A stretch of DNA of 64,000 bases from Muricea muricata (lineage: Eukaryota > Cnidaria > Anthozoa > Malacalcyonacea > Plexauridae): contig OY979725.1 of the NCBI GenBank assembly GCA_963855995.1, positions 9,262,883 through 9,326,882 on the forward strand, written 5' to 3'. This document shows, in pieces, positions 1 to 12,850 of the stretch. Made by a program: the position numbers and the translations under genes. Position 1 is the first letter of the stretch. Every line of letters starts with the position of its first letter. Under the pieces are notes generated by a model. It was given only the letters and a program-made list of their open reading frames with translations, made no database searches and was not told the DNA's origin.

Positions 1-854
1 TGTCAGAAGTGTGGTATAAAACATATGATCTTTTATAACCCATGAACCGTACTGCTTGTATCATTTTATATGTAGTACATTATTCAGTGTTTTATGGTTT
101 CAAAATACTTCACATTAAAACTTAAAGGGTTTGTTGCTTGTATCCTGTCTGGGTGGTACTTGGTTAATAATACACTAAAATAATATCACAATTAATTGAA
201 ATTTTGACCTTGGTGAGCTTGGATAGCTTAAGAGTTTAAGGCACCATCCATTGTGTGTTAGGTAGAGGGTTGCAAGTTTCAGTTGCAACATTTTTTGTAA
301 TGTTGGTTTTATTTTTTCAAAATTTTTTCTTTGAAGTTATACTTAGTATAAAGTATATTGGTCTCAGTGATGACATTATATCAATATACTGATATTTAAT
401 TCAATGCCAGCATTTCAGATATATCAGTATACCAGACATCCCTATCTGCACCTGTGCATATAATCCCTTCATTGTTTACCTCTAACTCCAGTGATTTTAC
501 TTCTAAATTATCCAGCTGCATTGATGCAAAATTCAGAGCATAATTACTCTATCTTATTTTCTCCTTGACGATTTTCATAGCAAAACCAGTTGAGCTGAGT
601 GCAGCAACAGAAATTACATAAAATTTATGACTCAGAATAAATGACACTGCTAAAAGAATTCAGAAAGACTCACCAGATTCAAGATTCATTCCAGACTCAC
701 CAGAACATGTCCATGTCCCCACATTACATGTATTACTATATGAGCCCATGTACAAGAAATTAGTATTGATAAAAACAATTTATAAATTATTGTAAAATTC
801 TAAGGTCTCTTTTGGTCTTATGTGGTAAGTTTCATTGTTGTGTTTCATTTTCAG
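1..854. other. Intron or 5' flank of the RhoGAP gene
   Basis: No exon can be supported here. The first visible exon at 855 begins with a complete codon directly after a good acceptor, so at least one upstream coding exon is missing. In vertebrate ARHGAP11A the initiator Met lies several dozen residues before the conserved FGVPL motif. That exon is therefore probably to the left of the window. The stretch is AT-rich with no other recognisable element. Confidence 0.5.
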
Positions 855-3800
855 GCTTCCTATGACAATCCAAATGCTGTGTTTGGAGTGCCCTTGGAAA
901 GATTATTAACAAAAAATATCGGATCTGACAGTTACTACCCAGTGCCCAGGTAAATTAAAACATGTATATAGTGGTGTGAATTTGCAAGGTGGAATCTAGC
1001 CCCGACACACTATACACCCCCCGACTCACCTCTTGTAAGCTATTCTGCATGCTAAGAGTAACGTAATTGCCCTTATACTACACCTCTCACAAATGGTATG
1101 TTACTCATGCCTTCAGTACTGATGCATAGGATACAGAGGTTCAACTTCTCATAGCTTAACCAGCATGCTAAAGAGAGGCCTTCTCCCCCCTAAAAAATGT
1201 TAGTAGCAATATTGATTAGCTTCAGGGGGTTAAAGGCTTCTCTTTACTGCACTGGCTAATCAGGGGGTATGAACCTCTGTATGCTCGGTCGTACTGGCAT
1301 AGACGTTTGGCCTTTTTGCAAAAATATGAACCTTGGTCTCATCATGTAACTTCTTGCTGATGTGCTTGTTATTTTCCACTCAATAACAAATTGATCTTTG
1401 GAAATAAACTGTTCTAGTATAAATAATGATGAAGTACTCTACTTTAGATTTGTAGTCAAAGCTACAGAATGTTTGGAGAATCATCTTGGCAGTGAAGGCT
1501 TGTTTCGTAAATCTGGTTCATCTGTCAGACAAAGACAACTCAGGGTTAGTTATCAACAGTCAATCAAACTTGTTATACACAGGCCAATTGCTATAGGTTA
1601 TTTCTAAATACAAGTTGTAACAAGTCTGCAAATGACAAGTTGTGACAAGCCTGATTTTAGTACACTTGTTGCAACTTCGTAAAATTCTTGACAAGTTATA
1701 ACATGTTGGTAAAATTGACAACTATTTCTGGCTGTGTGTATGAACATATCAAGTGTTCGAGATCTATATTGTACTCATTGACTTAGTCTCCTAGGCAACC
1801 ATTCTTAGTGGCCCTTTGTAAGCAACACTAAGACCGGCTGCATAGGAGACTATATTAACTAGCATCTATTTAGTAACATTTTGCATACTGTATACTGTGT
1901 AGACATATTTGATGTGTACACAGCCAAAAACATGCAAGTTGAACAAGTCTCTTGACATCTTGCAACAAGCTGATATCAGGATGTGTTTATATGGCTTGCA
2001 ACAGCTTGTTGATGACAAGTCTGTTGCAAGTTGCCAATAGTCGTGTTGCAAGTTGATTGTCAAAACTTGTTATCCACAGACTTGCTGCAAGTTGCTTCGA
2101 CAAGACTGCAAATGACAAGCTGCAGCTAGTCTGATTTAATTTAACAAGTTTGTTGCAACTTGATGAAATTGACAAGTTTGTTGCAACTCGTAACCTGTGA
2201 TGTTTCTGGCTGACATTATTCATACACAGCCCAAAACGCCATAGACTTATTGTAATATGTCAAAAAGTTGCAACAAACTTGTTTGTTAAACTTGTTATCC
2301 AAAGGCTGTGTGTATGTGCTGCAAATGTAATACAGATGCATTTATCTATTGTTTTTCTGCAAACAAAAACCCCAGTTTCATACGAACTTTTCAGAGCAGA
2401 AAAATATCGATATTAGCGGTATTTTTTTCGATTGCGATATTCGATATTTTTTCAACATCGCAACAGCGTCGTTGCAACATGCGCGTTTTTGCCTGCATGG
2501 GGAACCCCCGACATTGAAATGAATATATACATAGTTAAATTTTATTTTCTTGTTGCAGAAAACCATCGAGGACGGCGGTGAAATTTCCGAAGCTCAACCG
2601 CACGATGTCGCTAGTTTATTGAAACAATTCTTTCGCGAATTACCCGAACCTCTCCTTACAAACCAACTCCATGATCACTTTTTAAAAGGTCTGCTCCTCG
2701 GCACGAAAAATGAACAAACAATGGCGATTCTACTCCTGTGTATTTTATTGCCCATTGAACATTTGTATACCCTGCAGTATTTCGCAAAATTTATGTCCAA
2801 AGTCGCGGAGAAATCCGAGCAGAGTAAAATGGGGACGGGGAATTTGGCGATCGTCCTCACGCCGAACCTAATGAACTCTTCGAGCAAGAAGGAAAATGGC
2901 AACGGCTCGGAAAAGCTGTTGAAAGAGCAGACGCTTGTCGTTCAAACGTTGTTAGAAAATGCATCGGAGATTGGTCTCGTTTCTGAAGATATTCTCGGCG
3001 AGGCCAAAGATAGTCCTAACGATGGAGTCTTGTCTTCTGGAGACGAACTTGACGGGGAGAAAGTTGGCTTGAGGGGAAGAAGTAGAACTACATCTATTTC
3101 AGGTTTGTTCGAAGCAAGAAATCATTCAATGCGGGCAGAGAGCGTGCAACTGCAAGTTGTCGCCGTTGGCACTGGCCGTTCGAATGTTTGAGTTTTTTTC
3201 AAATCTACCAACTTTGATGAGCTCCTAAACCATAGAAATAAAAGATATAGAATGCGCGCTCCTATCTATTTTCAGGTAAACAAATGACGCCACATTAAAA
3301 TTCAAAATGGCCGATTTATAAGGGCAAATTAAACTCGCCCCACTGTAATTCGCATAGACCGCTGCTCGGACAAATCCAACATGGCGGATTTATAAGGGCA
3401 ATTTTTTTTTCAATTTGGGTACCGGCTAGGTTACCAAGCACGCATTCTATATCTATTATTTCTATGTCCTAAACCCTAGCAGTATACAGGGGTGTAGTCA
3501 CACGGAGTGTGGGAGTCGCACCCCCCCCCCCCTCATACCCAGACAGGATTCGTAAGTCGCTCAAACTCGAGTAAAGTGCAGGAGGGGGAAATCAGGTTCT
3601 CATGAACCAAAAAAAGCTCTTGTCCGTTTCTGGGACTCTAAAGAACCGACATTTTTCAGTCATGTATTGGTCTGTACCCTATTTATACAACCTTTTTGTA
3701 AGTTTTTAACTGCTGCCTAAAATGCATGAAATTGGGGGGGGGGGGCGGATATCTTTCTAAACAGTATACCTGCGTGTACAGGATAATGGGAATCTCTCCC

Positions 3801-6800
3801 CCCCCCTCCTACTTGTTCACGGCTCGCTACGCCCCCATCAGTTTGAGCGGCTTTGTTGCAAAATTTTTTTTTGAGGGCATTTCAAATATTTTTAGCTTTT
3901 GTTTCCGGCAAAGTGAGCAAGTTTCGTCACTCCTCGAACCACAGAAGATCGAAGAGCGTAAAGGCCGAATTCTCCCGACAGAAACGGAATGTTGAAGTTA
4001 ATATCAAGGCAAAAGGTAAAGTTAGTCGACAGAACTGAAGAAGGAATGACGTTGTGTGATATAACATAAATACTCTCGTTTTCTTCCCAGAAACCTGGGC
4101 TTAAGAATAAAAAAAATCGAAAATAAAGCCGTGAGTTTTATCATTGACTGATCAAATTGTATTAAACTATCAGTATTCAAGTTTTAGCGGCGTTTAAGAT
4201 TGTCTGCAAAAATGTAGATCTAATTACCAGGAAAACAGAGTCAATTTTTTGCAGTTAATTATCAAGCTTCGAAAATTTCGCAATAATTTTCTGCGAAATT
4301 TGAGATCCAAAAGAATTTCTGGGAACTGGGTTCCCGGCATATCCGCTACCTTTTCTACTTCCGATTATATGTTATTGTTTGCTGTATTAGGCAATGCCAT
4401 CATCATTTACCTGTAACGAGGGCAAACACAATCATGTACATGTAATCAGCTAGCAACATCCACTAGTTTTGCAGCTGAAAAGTTTTGATTTTTAATATTT
4501 CTAGCTTTTTTCTTGCAAATATTCGCCTATATTAATACGCTCGCTACCGTCGTCTCTATTCCGAGAGCTACTTGCCTCATCTCTCGAGCATGTAAGGAGC
4601 AGCGTTGCGATGACAGATCTCCTCTGGTGTAGGTCCAAGATTGTGGAAACGTTGCTCATGAATGTCACTCAATCGAGCTTGTATTTTCTTAAACCTAACT
4701 AGAACATCGAGCGTAATATGATTATTATCATGCACCGTGAATAGAGGAACCTCATACTGTACGTATGTAAAAATTTTATTCATGCAAGCTAGAACTTTCG
4801 CTGTTTTAGATGACTGTGCGATGTTTACGAAACAGTTAATGAGCACAGCAGAGCTGAGCGGAGTACTAAAAGATCAAAAAAGGAAGCCTTTAGAAACTGA
4901 AGTCGACCATGACCTCACTCCCGCTGGCAAAAGGTTCGTTCCAGTATAACTTATTCTTGGAAAAAACAACTCCTGATGGAAGTGTTCCTGTGAAACGTTC
5001 GAAAATACTTTATACACGTAATCATGCACTGATCTGAACTCTGAAAATTCAAGCTTATGGATCGAAAGCTCTGCAAAAGTAAAATTACGTGGTGTTTTCT
5101 TAAAAGTGAAGCGATAAATCTGATTTCCTGTCATGCTTGTGGCAGGGTGGTACTGTACTTATTAAGGCTAAAGCCCTGGACAAACAATCTAGGAAACATA
5201 ATTGCGGTAGCAAGTTTCTTGCCAGTGTTTCCCAATGTCGGCAACTGGGAAACACGAATATTAAAATTTTGCTTATATTACGTTTATATTAAATGGCTTA
5301 TATAACTGGCTTGCACGAGTCTTAAAGTTTTGCTTATATGACGTTTGTCGCAGACTTGCAGTTTTGCGCATGCTCAAATGTTACAATGCTTCTCGTGCCG
5401 GAAATATGTGCCAAACTAGAAAACATTGTTTCCGCAACAAAAATGTTTGTGAATTTGTTTTGAGTTTGAGTGGGATTTTCACGTGTTTTGTATACTATGC
5501 GGCCATCACCATTCCACGTGGTATTATTTCTTGCAGGAAAATCACCAGCAAGGATGTGCACACGTACGGCCAGTGTCACGTGATCAGCTCGCCGTTCGGG
5601 GTCTCGGGTTCAACTCAGATGTTCATGACACCAAAGCGACCTATACCTCGCACCATGCCTCTGTCCGAGAATGGTAAGTACAATAATCATGTGTTTAAAA
5701 TGCAATCTACGAAAGGTGAACAGCGCTATCCACCGGATAGTGATTTTCTCATAATTAAATTTCAGTATTTTTGAATTAAAGTCAATATTTATCTCATTGC
5801 CAGTTCGATACCACCAGTATCATTGCTTTGCATGCATTTCTGTGGTAGTTGAAAAATGACTATCCAGTGGATAGCGCTGTTGAATCACGTTTCGCACAAC
5901 AGGCCTCCCGTCTCGAGTTTGTCTCAATGCGTGGTCTCGAATTCGTCCGACTCCGTTGTTCTTGTATGAACGGAAGGCCAAAAATGGCGAATTCTAGCTC
6001 GCTTCCATTAATTTGTCCGGTATCATCAGACAGGGTCTTAGTAATAAGTTATGAGGCTCACTTCTCGGCAATAATTCCGTGTTCTCAGTACGCGAAATTA
6101 AATTTTAATCCAAGCCCTGAATCTAATCAAGTCTTCAATCCATCAAAGTTATAACACGACAAATAAAACGCTGGTTAGGATTAGGGTTTGGGTTAGCGCT
6201 TGGATTAAGATTATATGAAAACACGGAATTGAGGCCCACTTCTCAATGACGTCAACAGTAGCTCCGTTGATGCGGTTAAGATTATTCCAAGATGGCGGGC
6301 AATGGGATAGTGTCGCGCTATCTTACCAAAAATGTCTTATAATTCAAAAACTGAACTATAAGTTTCCAAACTATACATTGTACAAGCAACATTAGCCGCA
6401 TTAAAACTTCACCATGCAATATTAGACTGAGTTTTGTTATAATTTACCAAAACGTGAATTTTTCGTCTGCCAACGAAAAATGCAAAATGACAATACAATC
6501 CTCCCCAATCTTTAGTTAATCATAACCATCCCTACTTCCACACAAAGTTTTTTTGTATCTATTATTGACTTATGATTAAAATTTGCAAATTTAGTTCAGG
6601 AATTTTTCAAAGTGCACTTTTAAAGTTGAAATATTTGAATGATTTTTCCGTTCTAGTTTCCACTGCAAAACAAAACAAGTCGCATGAAACGCAACATGTC
6701 AAGGTGGTAGACGCCCGGACTTACGACTCGCCAGAAGCTTTACGTCCCGGCGAAATTACCTTGGAATTCACGAAACTTATGGGTGAAACTCCGGTCGGAG

Positions 6801-8641
6801 ATAAGTACGTGTTTGATTCCCCACACAGCGCTACTTTGTCATGTGATATGAAAGCCAAGCGAGCTAAGAGACAAGGACGGAATAGAGCCAACAGAAGGTT
6901 GAGTGTTCGTCTGTTTTTTAAGTAATGAGAAATGAGCAATGTTGCACGATCAAGCGCATAGCGCAGGGGTACTGCCCAAGACACCAAGCGTCAAGGTTGA
7001 TATTCTTGCACTTTTCATCGATGCTGAGGTGAAGCACTATTTTAGCGTATGCTATAATTAAACAAAAAGGACCATTAAACAAAACAAAAAATATCAACAA
7101 ACACCTAATTAAAGCAATCAGAAAAAACCATAATTTCAACGAGTTTTTGGTGATTTCATTCACTAGAAGTAACTAAAAATTCTGTTAAACATTTCTAAAC
7201 CAATCTTTACAGACCAATCTTATTTCATATTTGCGGCGGTGATTTTGTTCGTTTGCTTATATATTAAAATCGAAAATGAAGTAATTTCTGGAAGTCTTAG
7301 TTAGTTTAGGTCATCAGTTTTCCCGATCAGGTATCTCAGTTGGACATATTTATTTTATCAGACGAATGAGCGTATATACATAGTATTGCTTGCTTTTACT
7401 ACCTTATACTATAACGACAAACCGTTGCAGTGTTTAAGGTCAGCAGTCTTCAATTGTTTTCCGGCATTTTATGCTGTCGTCATCCATGTCCAAATCACCC
7501 AAATGTCTTGTGTTTCTGCGCCCTATAGACACTTCCCGAATTTATTCTGTGGGCATAAAAAACACTTCTTTTCAATAGGCTTCATACCCCGCCTCGATTT
7601 CAAGCTATTGTTTCGTGTGCACTCAAGCAAATTCGGGAAGTGTCTATTGTACAGTATCTTCGGCTAGAATAACATTTTTAAAAATTCCTTTCTGCTTATA
7701 GAAACTCTTCCGGGGCAACAAGATGTTTCTCTTCATCGCCAAGGTCAAGGAACAAGGTATGGGCTAGTTGTGACGATGGGACAGTATTTAGCTAATGTTA
7801 CTCAGTCGTGCAACATGTCCCCTGTTTTTCTGATGCAGTTTACTTGTCAGAATAATAGCAGAACAGCCAGTTCAGCGTTTCTATCGGCCAGAAAATCTTA
7901 CTGACCATGCGCAATGCGACTGTGTGGGTATTTTACCCAGTAGTTTTTAATTATGGATTAGCTAATCAGGGCCTGGGACCGTAGAAGGCAAGTCCCCATG
8001 TGCGAAACTACAATTGGTTAGGACGTTAGGGGGTTAAAAATGGCGACTTTGTCGAGCAAATCGTGATAGCTGGTAGGGCAAAAGGTGTCGAGAAACAAAA
8101 AACGTAAAAGTTAAAACGAGCCTGAAAATGCCATTTCCGGCGATCTAAGCCTTCATATTTTCAAAAATTTTCTTCTTCTGGCGACTTGAAAGGCAGAGTC
8201 CTTTATACACGAAGAAACGTAGGTCACGCACCGGGAAAAACATTGCAACCAACAGCTCTGCTCAAGCCTAACAACACTGGTTGAGAACTGTATACTTAGA
8301 GCAGATTTGTAGCACAAAGACATGCACTCGGTTGATCTGCAGAATTTTTACAACCATTAATTTACTCCATCCATCTGTATTATAAATTTTGCCAAGTAAT
8401 ATGAAGAAACGTTCTTCCTTAGCCATCCAAGAAAAATACGCCTAAAGAAACGCCTTTAGCGTTTAGCGACAGGCATGGATCAAGCGGGTCAGTGACGGAT
8501 GAAAATTGTAAATTGATCAATGGAGGAAGTTCCTGGCTGAAAAACCCGGAGAAATGCACTCCCCGAAAAAATACCCCACCCTTGCCTCATCTTAAAAAGA
8601 AACCAGAATTTCGAACAATTTTTACCGAAAATGTCTTCTAA
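855..8641 (+). CDS. ARHGAP11A: ARHGAP11A-like Rho GTPase-activating protein (5' end outside the window)
   Basis: Nine exons join in consistent phase: 855-949, 1448-1544, 2559-3102, 3896-4015, 4810-4933, 5537-5673, 6657-6897, 7702-7756 and 8423-8641 (TAA). They encode 543 residues plus the missing N-terminus. The RhoGAP domain fills the first three exons: FGVPLERLL, then EGLFRKSGSSVRQ with the arginine finger (residue 52 of the visible part), then LLKQFFRELPEPLL and NLAIVLTPNLM. The last is the usual GAP helix with an Asn that contacts the GTPase. After the domain, SISAFVSGKVSKF and the basic, Ser/Thr-rich tail with MFMTPKRPIPRT resemble the ARHGAP11A C-terminus. In vertebrates this family inactivates RhoA and acts in mitosis and cytokinesis, so that role is inferred. 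Exon 4810-4933 is the least certain, because an acceptor a little upstream would keep the same phase. Confidence 0.88.
1122..1285. mobile_element. Inverted-repeat element (MITE-like) in RhoGAP intron
   Basis: Imperfect inverted repeat of about 165 bp. GCATAGGATACAGAGGTTC at the left pairs with GAACCTCTGTATGC at the right, and inner segments (CAGCATGCTAAAGAGAGGCC against GGCTTCTCTTTACTGCACTGG) also pair. It has no coding capacity, and no clear target-site duplication was seen. Confidence 0.5.
1550..2310. repeat. Dispersed ACAAGT/TTGCAAGT-rich repeat
   Basis: Intronic stretch built from variants of ACAAGTCTGTTGCAAGTTG in both orientations, with CACAGCCA-type boundaries. A clearly homologous segment lies at 19775-19935 (shared CTTGTTGATGACAAGTCTGT core) and a more diverged one at 44390-44600. 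It is probably a non-autonomous element that is common in this genome. Confidence 0.6.
3231..3466. mobile_element. hAT-type MITE with 8-bp target duplication
   Basis: The ends are inverted repeats of about 29 bp (CATAGAAATAAAAGATATAG at the left, with its near-exact reverse complement ending at 3466). The element is flanked on both sides by TCCTAAAC (3223-3230 and 3467-3474), an 8-bp target-site duplication typical of hAT transposons. It carries two internal direct copies of GATTTATAAGGGCAA and no ORF. It lies in the intron after exon 3 of the RhoGAP gene. Confidence 0.75.
5719..5881. mobile_element. Inverted-repeat element with AGCGCTATCC termini
   Basis: The termini AACAGCGCTATCC and GGATAGCGCTGTT are exact reverse complements and enclose about 140 bp of AT-rich sequence. 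The sub-terminal segments CACCGGATAGT and ACTATCCAGTGG continue the pairing. It is intronic in the RhoGAP gene and non-coding. Confidence 0.65.
6045..6232. repeat. Inverted repeat enclosing a telomere-like GGTTAG stretch
   Basis: AATTCCGTGTTCTCAG near 6075 pairs with the region ending in AAACACGGAATT near 6224. Between them, around 6171-6198, lies a short degenerate run of GGTTAGGATTAGGG type. It is too short and imperfect to be a telomere and is more likely part of a dispersed element. Confidence 0.35.
7528..7644. mobile_element. 117-bp MITE, copy 1 (TA target site)
   Basis: The terminal inverted repeat GACACTTCCCGAATTT pairs with AAATTCGGGAAGTGTC, and the element is flanked by TA on both sides. 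It is non-coding and lies in a RhoGAP intron. It matches the element at 38024-38140 at every position except one (G here, A there). Confidence 0.8.
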
Positions 8642-11123
8642 TTGTGTGCATTATAGATGCAAATTGGAATGCGTATTAAATCATTTCTAGGCCCAATTCT
8701 AACACGATAGATATTTTACACTGTAGAATAGAAACACTAATCTACTATGTTCTATGGATAGCGAGAATCATTGTTTACCGTGCTTGAGACACATGAAGCT
8801 TTGCCATTTTGTCCAAGACCTTTCTCGCGTGGCTTTAGTGAGTACGTATATCCGAATGATGTTGAACATCGTAAAACAACGACAAACTATTAAAGAAACT
8901 CACGATTTCAAAACGTATTTTTTAACAATGCGAAAAGTGGTCTGTTAATACGTGGCGAAGATTTAAGGGACTGTTTTAACATTGCATAATGTCGTATACA
9001 TTACCTGACCAAATAAAACACAATCGTCGATTTTAACTCGATTTCAGCAAATTTTTACTGTAAGATTCTGAACTTCGTTGCCATGTTAGGAAGGTCAAGA
9101 GTTCATTTTTTAATTCACACGCCAGTTACTAAACGAAGACTGTGATTGGTCCTTTTGTTTAAGGAAACTTGGTTTACAAACCGGCTTATCACGAATTCTG
9201 AAAATAACTTTTGAACTTCCCGACAAATTGAAAAACTTCGCAACGAAGTTCGGTATATTACAGTGAAAAGCGATATCAACGATGTGGGAAATATTGTAAA
9301 TAAATATAGGCAAAACTAGAGGAGGGTGGTTAACTGCTATTCAAACATTAACCCGCAATATCTACCTTGTTCCCCAATAGTCATTCGATTCGTTTTTACT
9401 GAAAGATCATTGAATAGGAAGTGGGGAATTTAGCAACTGTGATTTTGTAGAATTTATAAATATTGCTACGGTATAATAGAATTGTAGATGTATTCTTGTT
9501 TAGAAAGTTTTCTATATTTTTAAATATAATTTGCAATTTAGTAGAAGTTAAAAATTTTTATCGTTTTTCGCGTATTTTCATTACGCATCGTAAAACTTTT
9601 TCAAAGAGCGTAGTGGCTGGTATGGACGCAGTACTGCGAATAAACAGTTGGGTCATTCAGCAGTGCAACACGGCGCCCTATTCCGCGTTCTTACTGCCAT
9701 TTACGTTAAAGCATGATTCATGAACTATTTCACGCGTTTGTTCACGTTTGAAACGTAGCGTTTCATGATTAGATCGAACACTTTTCCAGGTAAAATGAAC
9801 ATGTTTGTTTTCGCTTGATAACTTCTGCTAGTTGTTAGTGTTTTACTAGGCTGATGTGTTAGAAAATGCTCTGCGAGTTTTGCTAACTCGAATTTCACTA
9901 GTAGGATGTGTTTCTGATATCTTAATTGTGAGTAGAAAGCTGACACAAAATTGTAATATTTGAGGTCCAACTTGATTATTTCTGAAAATTTAAATGAAAT
10001 TTGTATCATTATATCGATGAGGAGAAAAGTTTATGTTCAGGATGAAAAGTCTATTTGTTGTTTCCATACAAGAGAAATCTCGAGACATGTATATGAATTG
10101 GTTTGAATTTAGTGAATGTGATAACTACGTAATATCCAAGGCCTTGAAATGCCGGATTGATCAGCCTTGATGGAATACTAACAACTGCATGTTTGGTAGA
10201 GGGTAAATGTGTTTTGTTCAACATAAAGTGAGATGCCAGATAATCGTTGTGGATGATTTGTACCCCAGCTGGTTTTCAAAGCAGGTAAATAATGGAGATA
10301 AAAGATCAACAATGGCAATAAAAAATTACAAAATATCAGTATTAGCGAAGTATAATGAGCTCAGGATATGCTTTGATCTATGAAATAAGGCTTCGTTGAA
10401 TCCGTGCAGGTGCTTTAAAGCCTTGAAAAGTGCTTAAATTGAAAATCAATTTCAAGGGCATTTAAAAGTCTCGAGAATTACACCAGAACATAATGATTCA
10501 TTTCGGTATCTTCTGGCCGCCATCTTGTTTCAATATTTTGTATTTTTGATAATGATAATCAATATCCTTAAATCCTAAAATCTAGTCTAAATGATCCATA
10601 ATCCTCTTTTTGGTGTCAAATTGGCCGTAATCCTTTGTAAAACCCTCGTAGATTTATCGTAGAGGAATAATATAAGGAGTTCTCTTCAGGGATTTGTGCG
10701 TAAGCCCTGTTCGTCATGATGTCACTCAGCAAGTGCTCTGCGCAGAAGTACTCACTCTCCCTGGATATTCTAAAACGGTATATTTCCAGGTGGGTGATTG
10801 CCTCTGTCTAAGGCACTTGCTGAGCGACAAATCATGACGAATTGGCTGACATAACACTAAAGATTACCTTATTAATTAACTCTTGTGTCCATTTATTAAT
10901 TAAATTTGAGCCAAGCAGCTGCAAGTTTGTCAATTCTGCGTCTGGTTTTGGCTGTGGGCGTTTATAAGCATGTTAACTTGCACTTAGCGGTGTTGATTAA
11001 ATTGTTAACGATGTAAAAATGAAATTCGTTTATTTCAAATGAAATGAAAAGGAACATCTGCATGCAATTCTAGCCTCGCTTTGCTAAGGTGAAAGTACAC
11101 ATCGAAGAGAGCGTTTTATCAAC
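8642..11123. other. Intergenic spacer between RhoGAP and transporter genes
   Basis: No exon is supported. An AATAAA about 370 bp after the RhoGAP stop (near 9011) could be its polyadenylation signal. Sequence at 9165-9290 is homologous to 22855-22935 (both run from TTTACAAACC to TTACAGTGAAA), so it is a dispersed repeat. A fold-back element sits at 10709-10842. The rest is AT-rich and unremarkable. Confidence 0.5.
10709..10842. mobile_element. Fold-back MITE-like element
   Basis: TTCGTCATGATGTCACTCAG at the left is the near reverse complement of the right end (CTGAGCGACAAATCATGACG). The arms are about 27 bp with AGCAAGTGC continuing inside, around a loop of about 75 bp. Non-coding. Confidence 0.65.
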
Positions 11124-12474
11124 ATGCTCCTGTTACAATTTAAGAATCATTTCGATAACCTTGGGCAAAAAATTGCCATTGTTCCACTTTGGCTGGCAAA
11201 AGAAAAATCAGAAGAATGTCTTATGAGGCCAGGTATATTTTACGCTATTCTCTTGTGCTTGTTCTTTGCGGCATCTTCCGTTCTGGTTCACATCGTTGAT
11301 GAAATCCACGCCGTTCAAACAGTCTTCTTTAGAAGTTTTATCCAACTTCTCTTCACGATTCCAATGTTGGTATTTCATGGGCTCAATCCTTTTCCTAAAC
11401 GCTAACGGGATAACGGTCGAGCAACTGTCATGTAGTTGATTCGCGGTGTCATCGGTTCCACAGCTCTCTGTTGTCAATTTTACGCTCTACAACATATGCC
11501 GCTATCGGACGCCACCGTTATTTTCTTCTCCTCGCCAATTTTTACCGGAATCCTCGCGTACTGCTTCCTTTCCGAAAAGTGGAGCAAATCGGACGCCATG
11601 TCTGCCTTGTTGTGCTTCGTCGGAGTTGTCATGGTAGTCCAGCCAGGCAGTGTTTTGGCGTCGAGTTTTGAATCGAAACAGCGTTTTGCTTACTGCATCG
11701 TGGCTCTTACTGGTGCGATTCTTACCTCAATCAGTATTATAACACTGAAGAAGCTTCAATCTGTACATCACGTCATTTCCTCACTTTATCTTTCCGCGGT
11801 TGGTGTCGTTGGAACTGGATTGGTATGTCTCATCCCTGGAATGTTTCGTCCAATCATCTGTGGACATCAGATTTACATTGTTTTTATTGGTTTATGTGCA
11901 GTAGGTAAGTTCAGCTCCAAGCATAACAGCGATAAATTAGCCTACACATAACTTACAAACAACACTGGTACTAGTGTTAGGACTGACCACACAGATAATG
12001 GGACATTGTAATATCAACTACGATTTCAGGAAAGAGCTACAAAATCATAAATCATAATTGGTAAACATATTCGCAGGCCTTAATTACAACCCTAATCAAT
12101 GCACATAAATTACGCTTTCTCTTGTCAGCTACCTTCGTAGCTTAGTGGTCATAGTACCGCATCGCATGTGTATGGTTCCACACGAATTAAAACACATTTA
12201 CCCTTTAGAAATTTTGCTGATTGTTTTTTTTCTAGGGGGTCAATGTTTGTTAAGCAAGTCCTTAAGTATGGAAAAAGCAAGTACAGTTGCGTTAGTTCGT
12301 ACATTTGATATTGTTCTTGCCTTCGTTTTCCAGTTAACATTTTTTGACCATCAACCGAATATTTACAGTATTTCTGGTGCTGTACTTGTATCCATATGTA
12401 ACATAGTGTTGTTAGGTACTGTTAGATGCCCCTCCGAAACTTATGATGAACACAAGCTTCCTAAAGACAACTGA
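11124..12474 (+). CDS. SLC35G/EamA-type membrane transporter, disrupted or with a 66-nt intron
   Basis: Coding blocks are 11124-11369, 11436-11904 and 12236-12474 (TGA). They give 317 residues, or start at the Met at 11223. Recognisable EamA features are the hydrophobic helices FYAILLCLFFAASSVLVHIV, the motif RGVIGSTALCC...LQHMPLSDATVIFFSSPIFTGI, and the C-terminal GGQCLLSKSLSMEKASTVAL. The family comprises ten-helix drug/metabolite-type membrane transporters, and no substrate can be inferred. The intron 11905-12235 has a strong donor (GTAAGT) and acceptor (TTTCTAG). Oddity: reading straight from 11369 to 11436 meets TAA at 11403 and TAG at 11433. Both fall inside a possible 66-nt intron (GTATTT...CTAAC...TAG) that keeps frame but would remove the loop between the second and third helices. 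The gene is therefore either a recent pseudogene or has a very short intron. Confidence 0.65.
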
Positions 12475-12850
12475 ATTTAGCGAGCTATATAGAAATGGAA
12501 CTGGTTAGGTGTATATTATGTAAAGCTGGAACGATAACTTAAGGTGAAGAAGGCAAGATAGTGGAAATTGATTAGACTATGGTATGGACACTGTTTTTAC
12601 CGCGCTTTTATAGCCTTCGCACACGTCAGCTGATAGTACATGGTATGCATTGCGTAGTAATTACTTTCGTTGCTCCAAAGGTCTTCGTTAAGCTATAATG
12701 TTATTAAATCCTCTTCCTGCTGGTGGGCAGTAATTGAGTTCGTTCATGTTCATATTACGAGTAGAAAAATTAGAAATTGGAAGTTTTTGTATAGATGTTT
12801 TTCTGCAGTTATTTGCTTAAGTTCTTTTTAATTTTGCATGGTGAAAATCA

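Noticed and set aside
6171-6198. Interstitial telomere or chromosome end
   Set aside because: Only about 28 bp of degenerate GGTTAG-like sequence inside an inverted repeat. Far too short.
12130-12195. tRNA-like segment (GTAGCTTAGTGGTCATAGTA) in the transporter intron
   Set aside because: Only an A box-like word is convincing. No acceptor stem or B box of normal form could be paired, so it is at best a SINE fragment.
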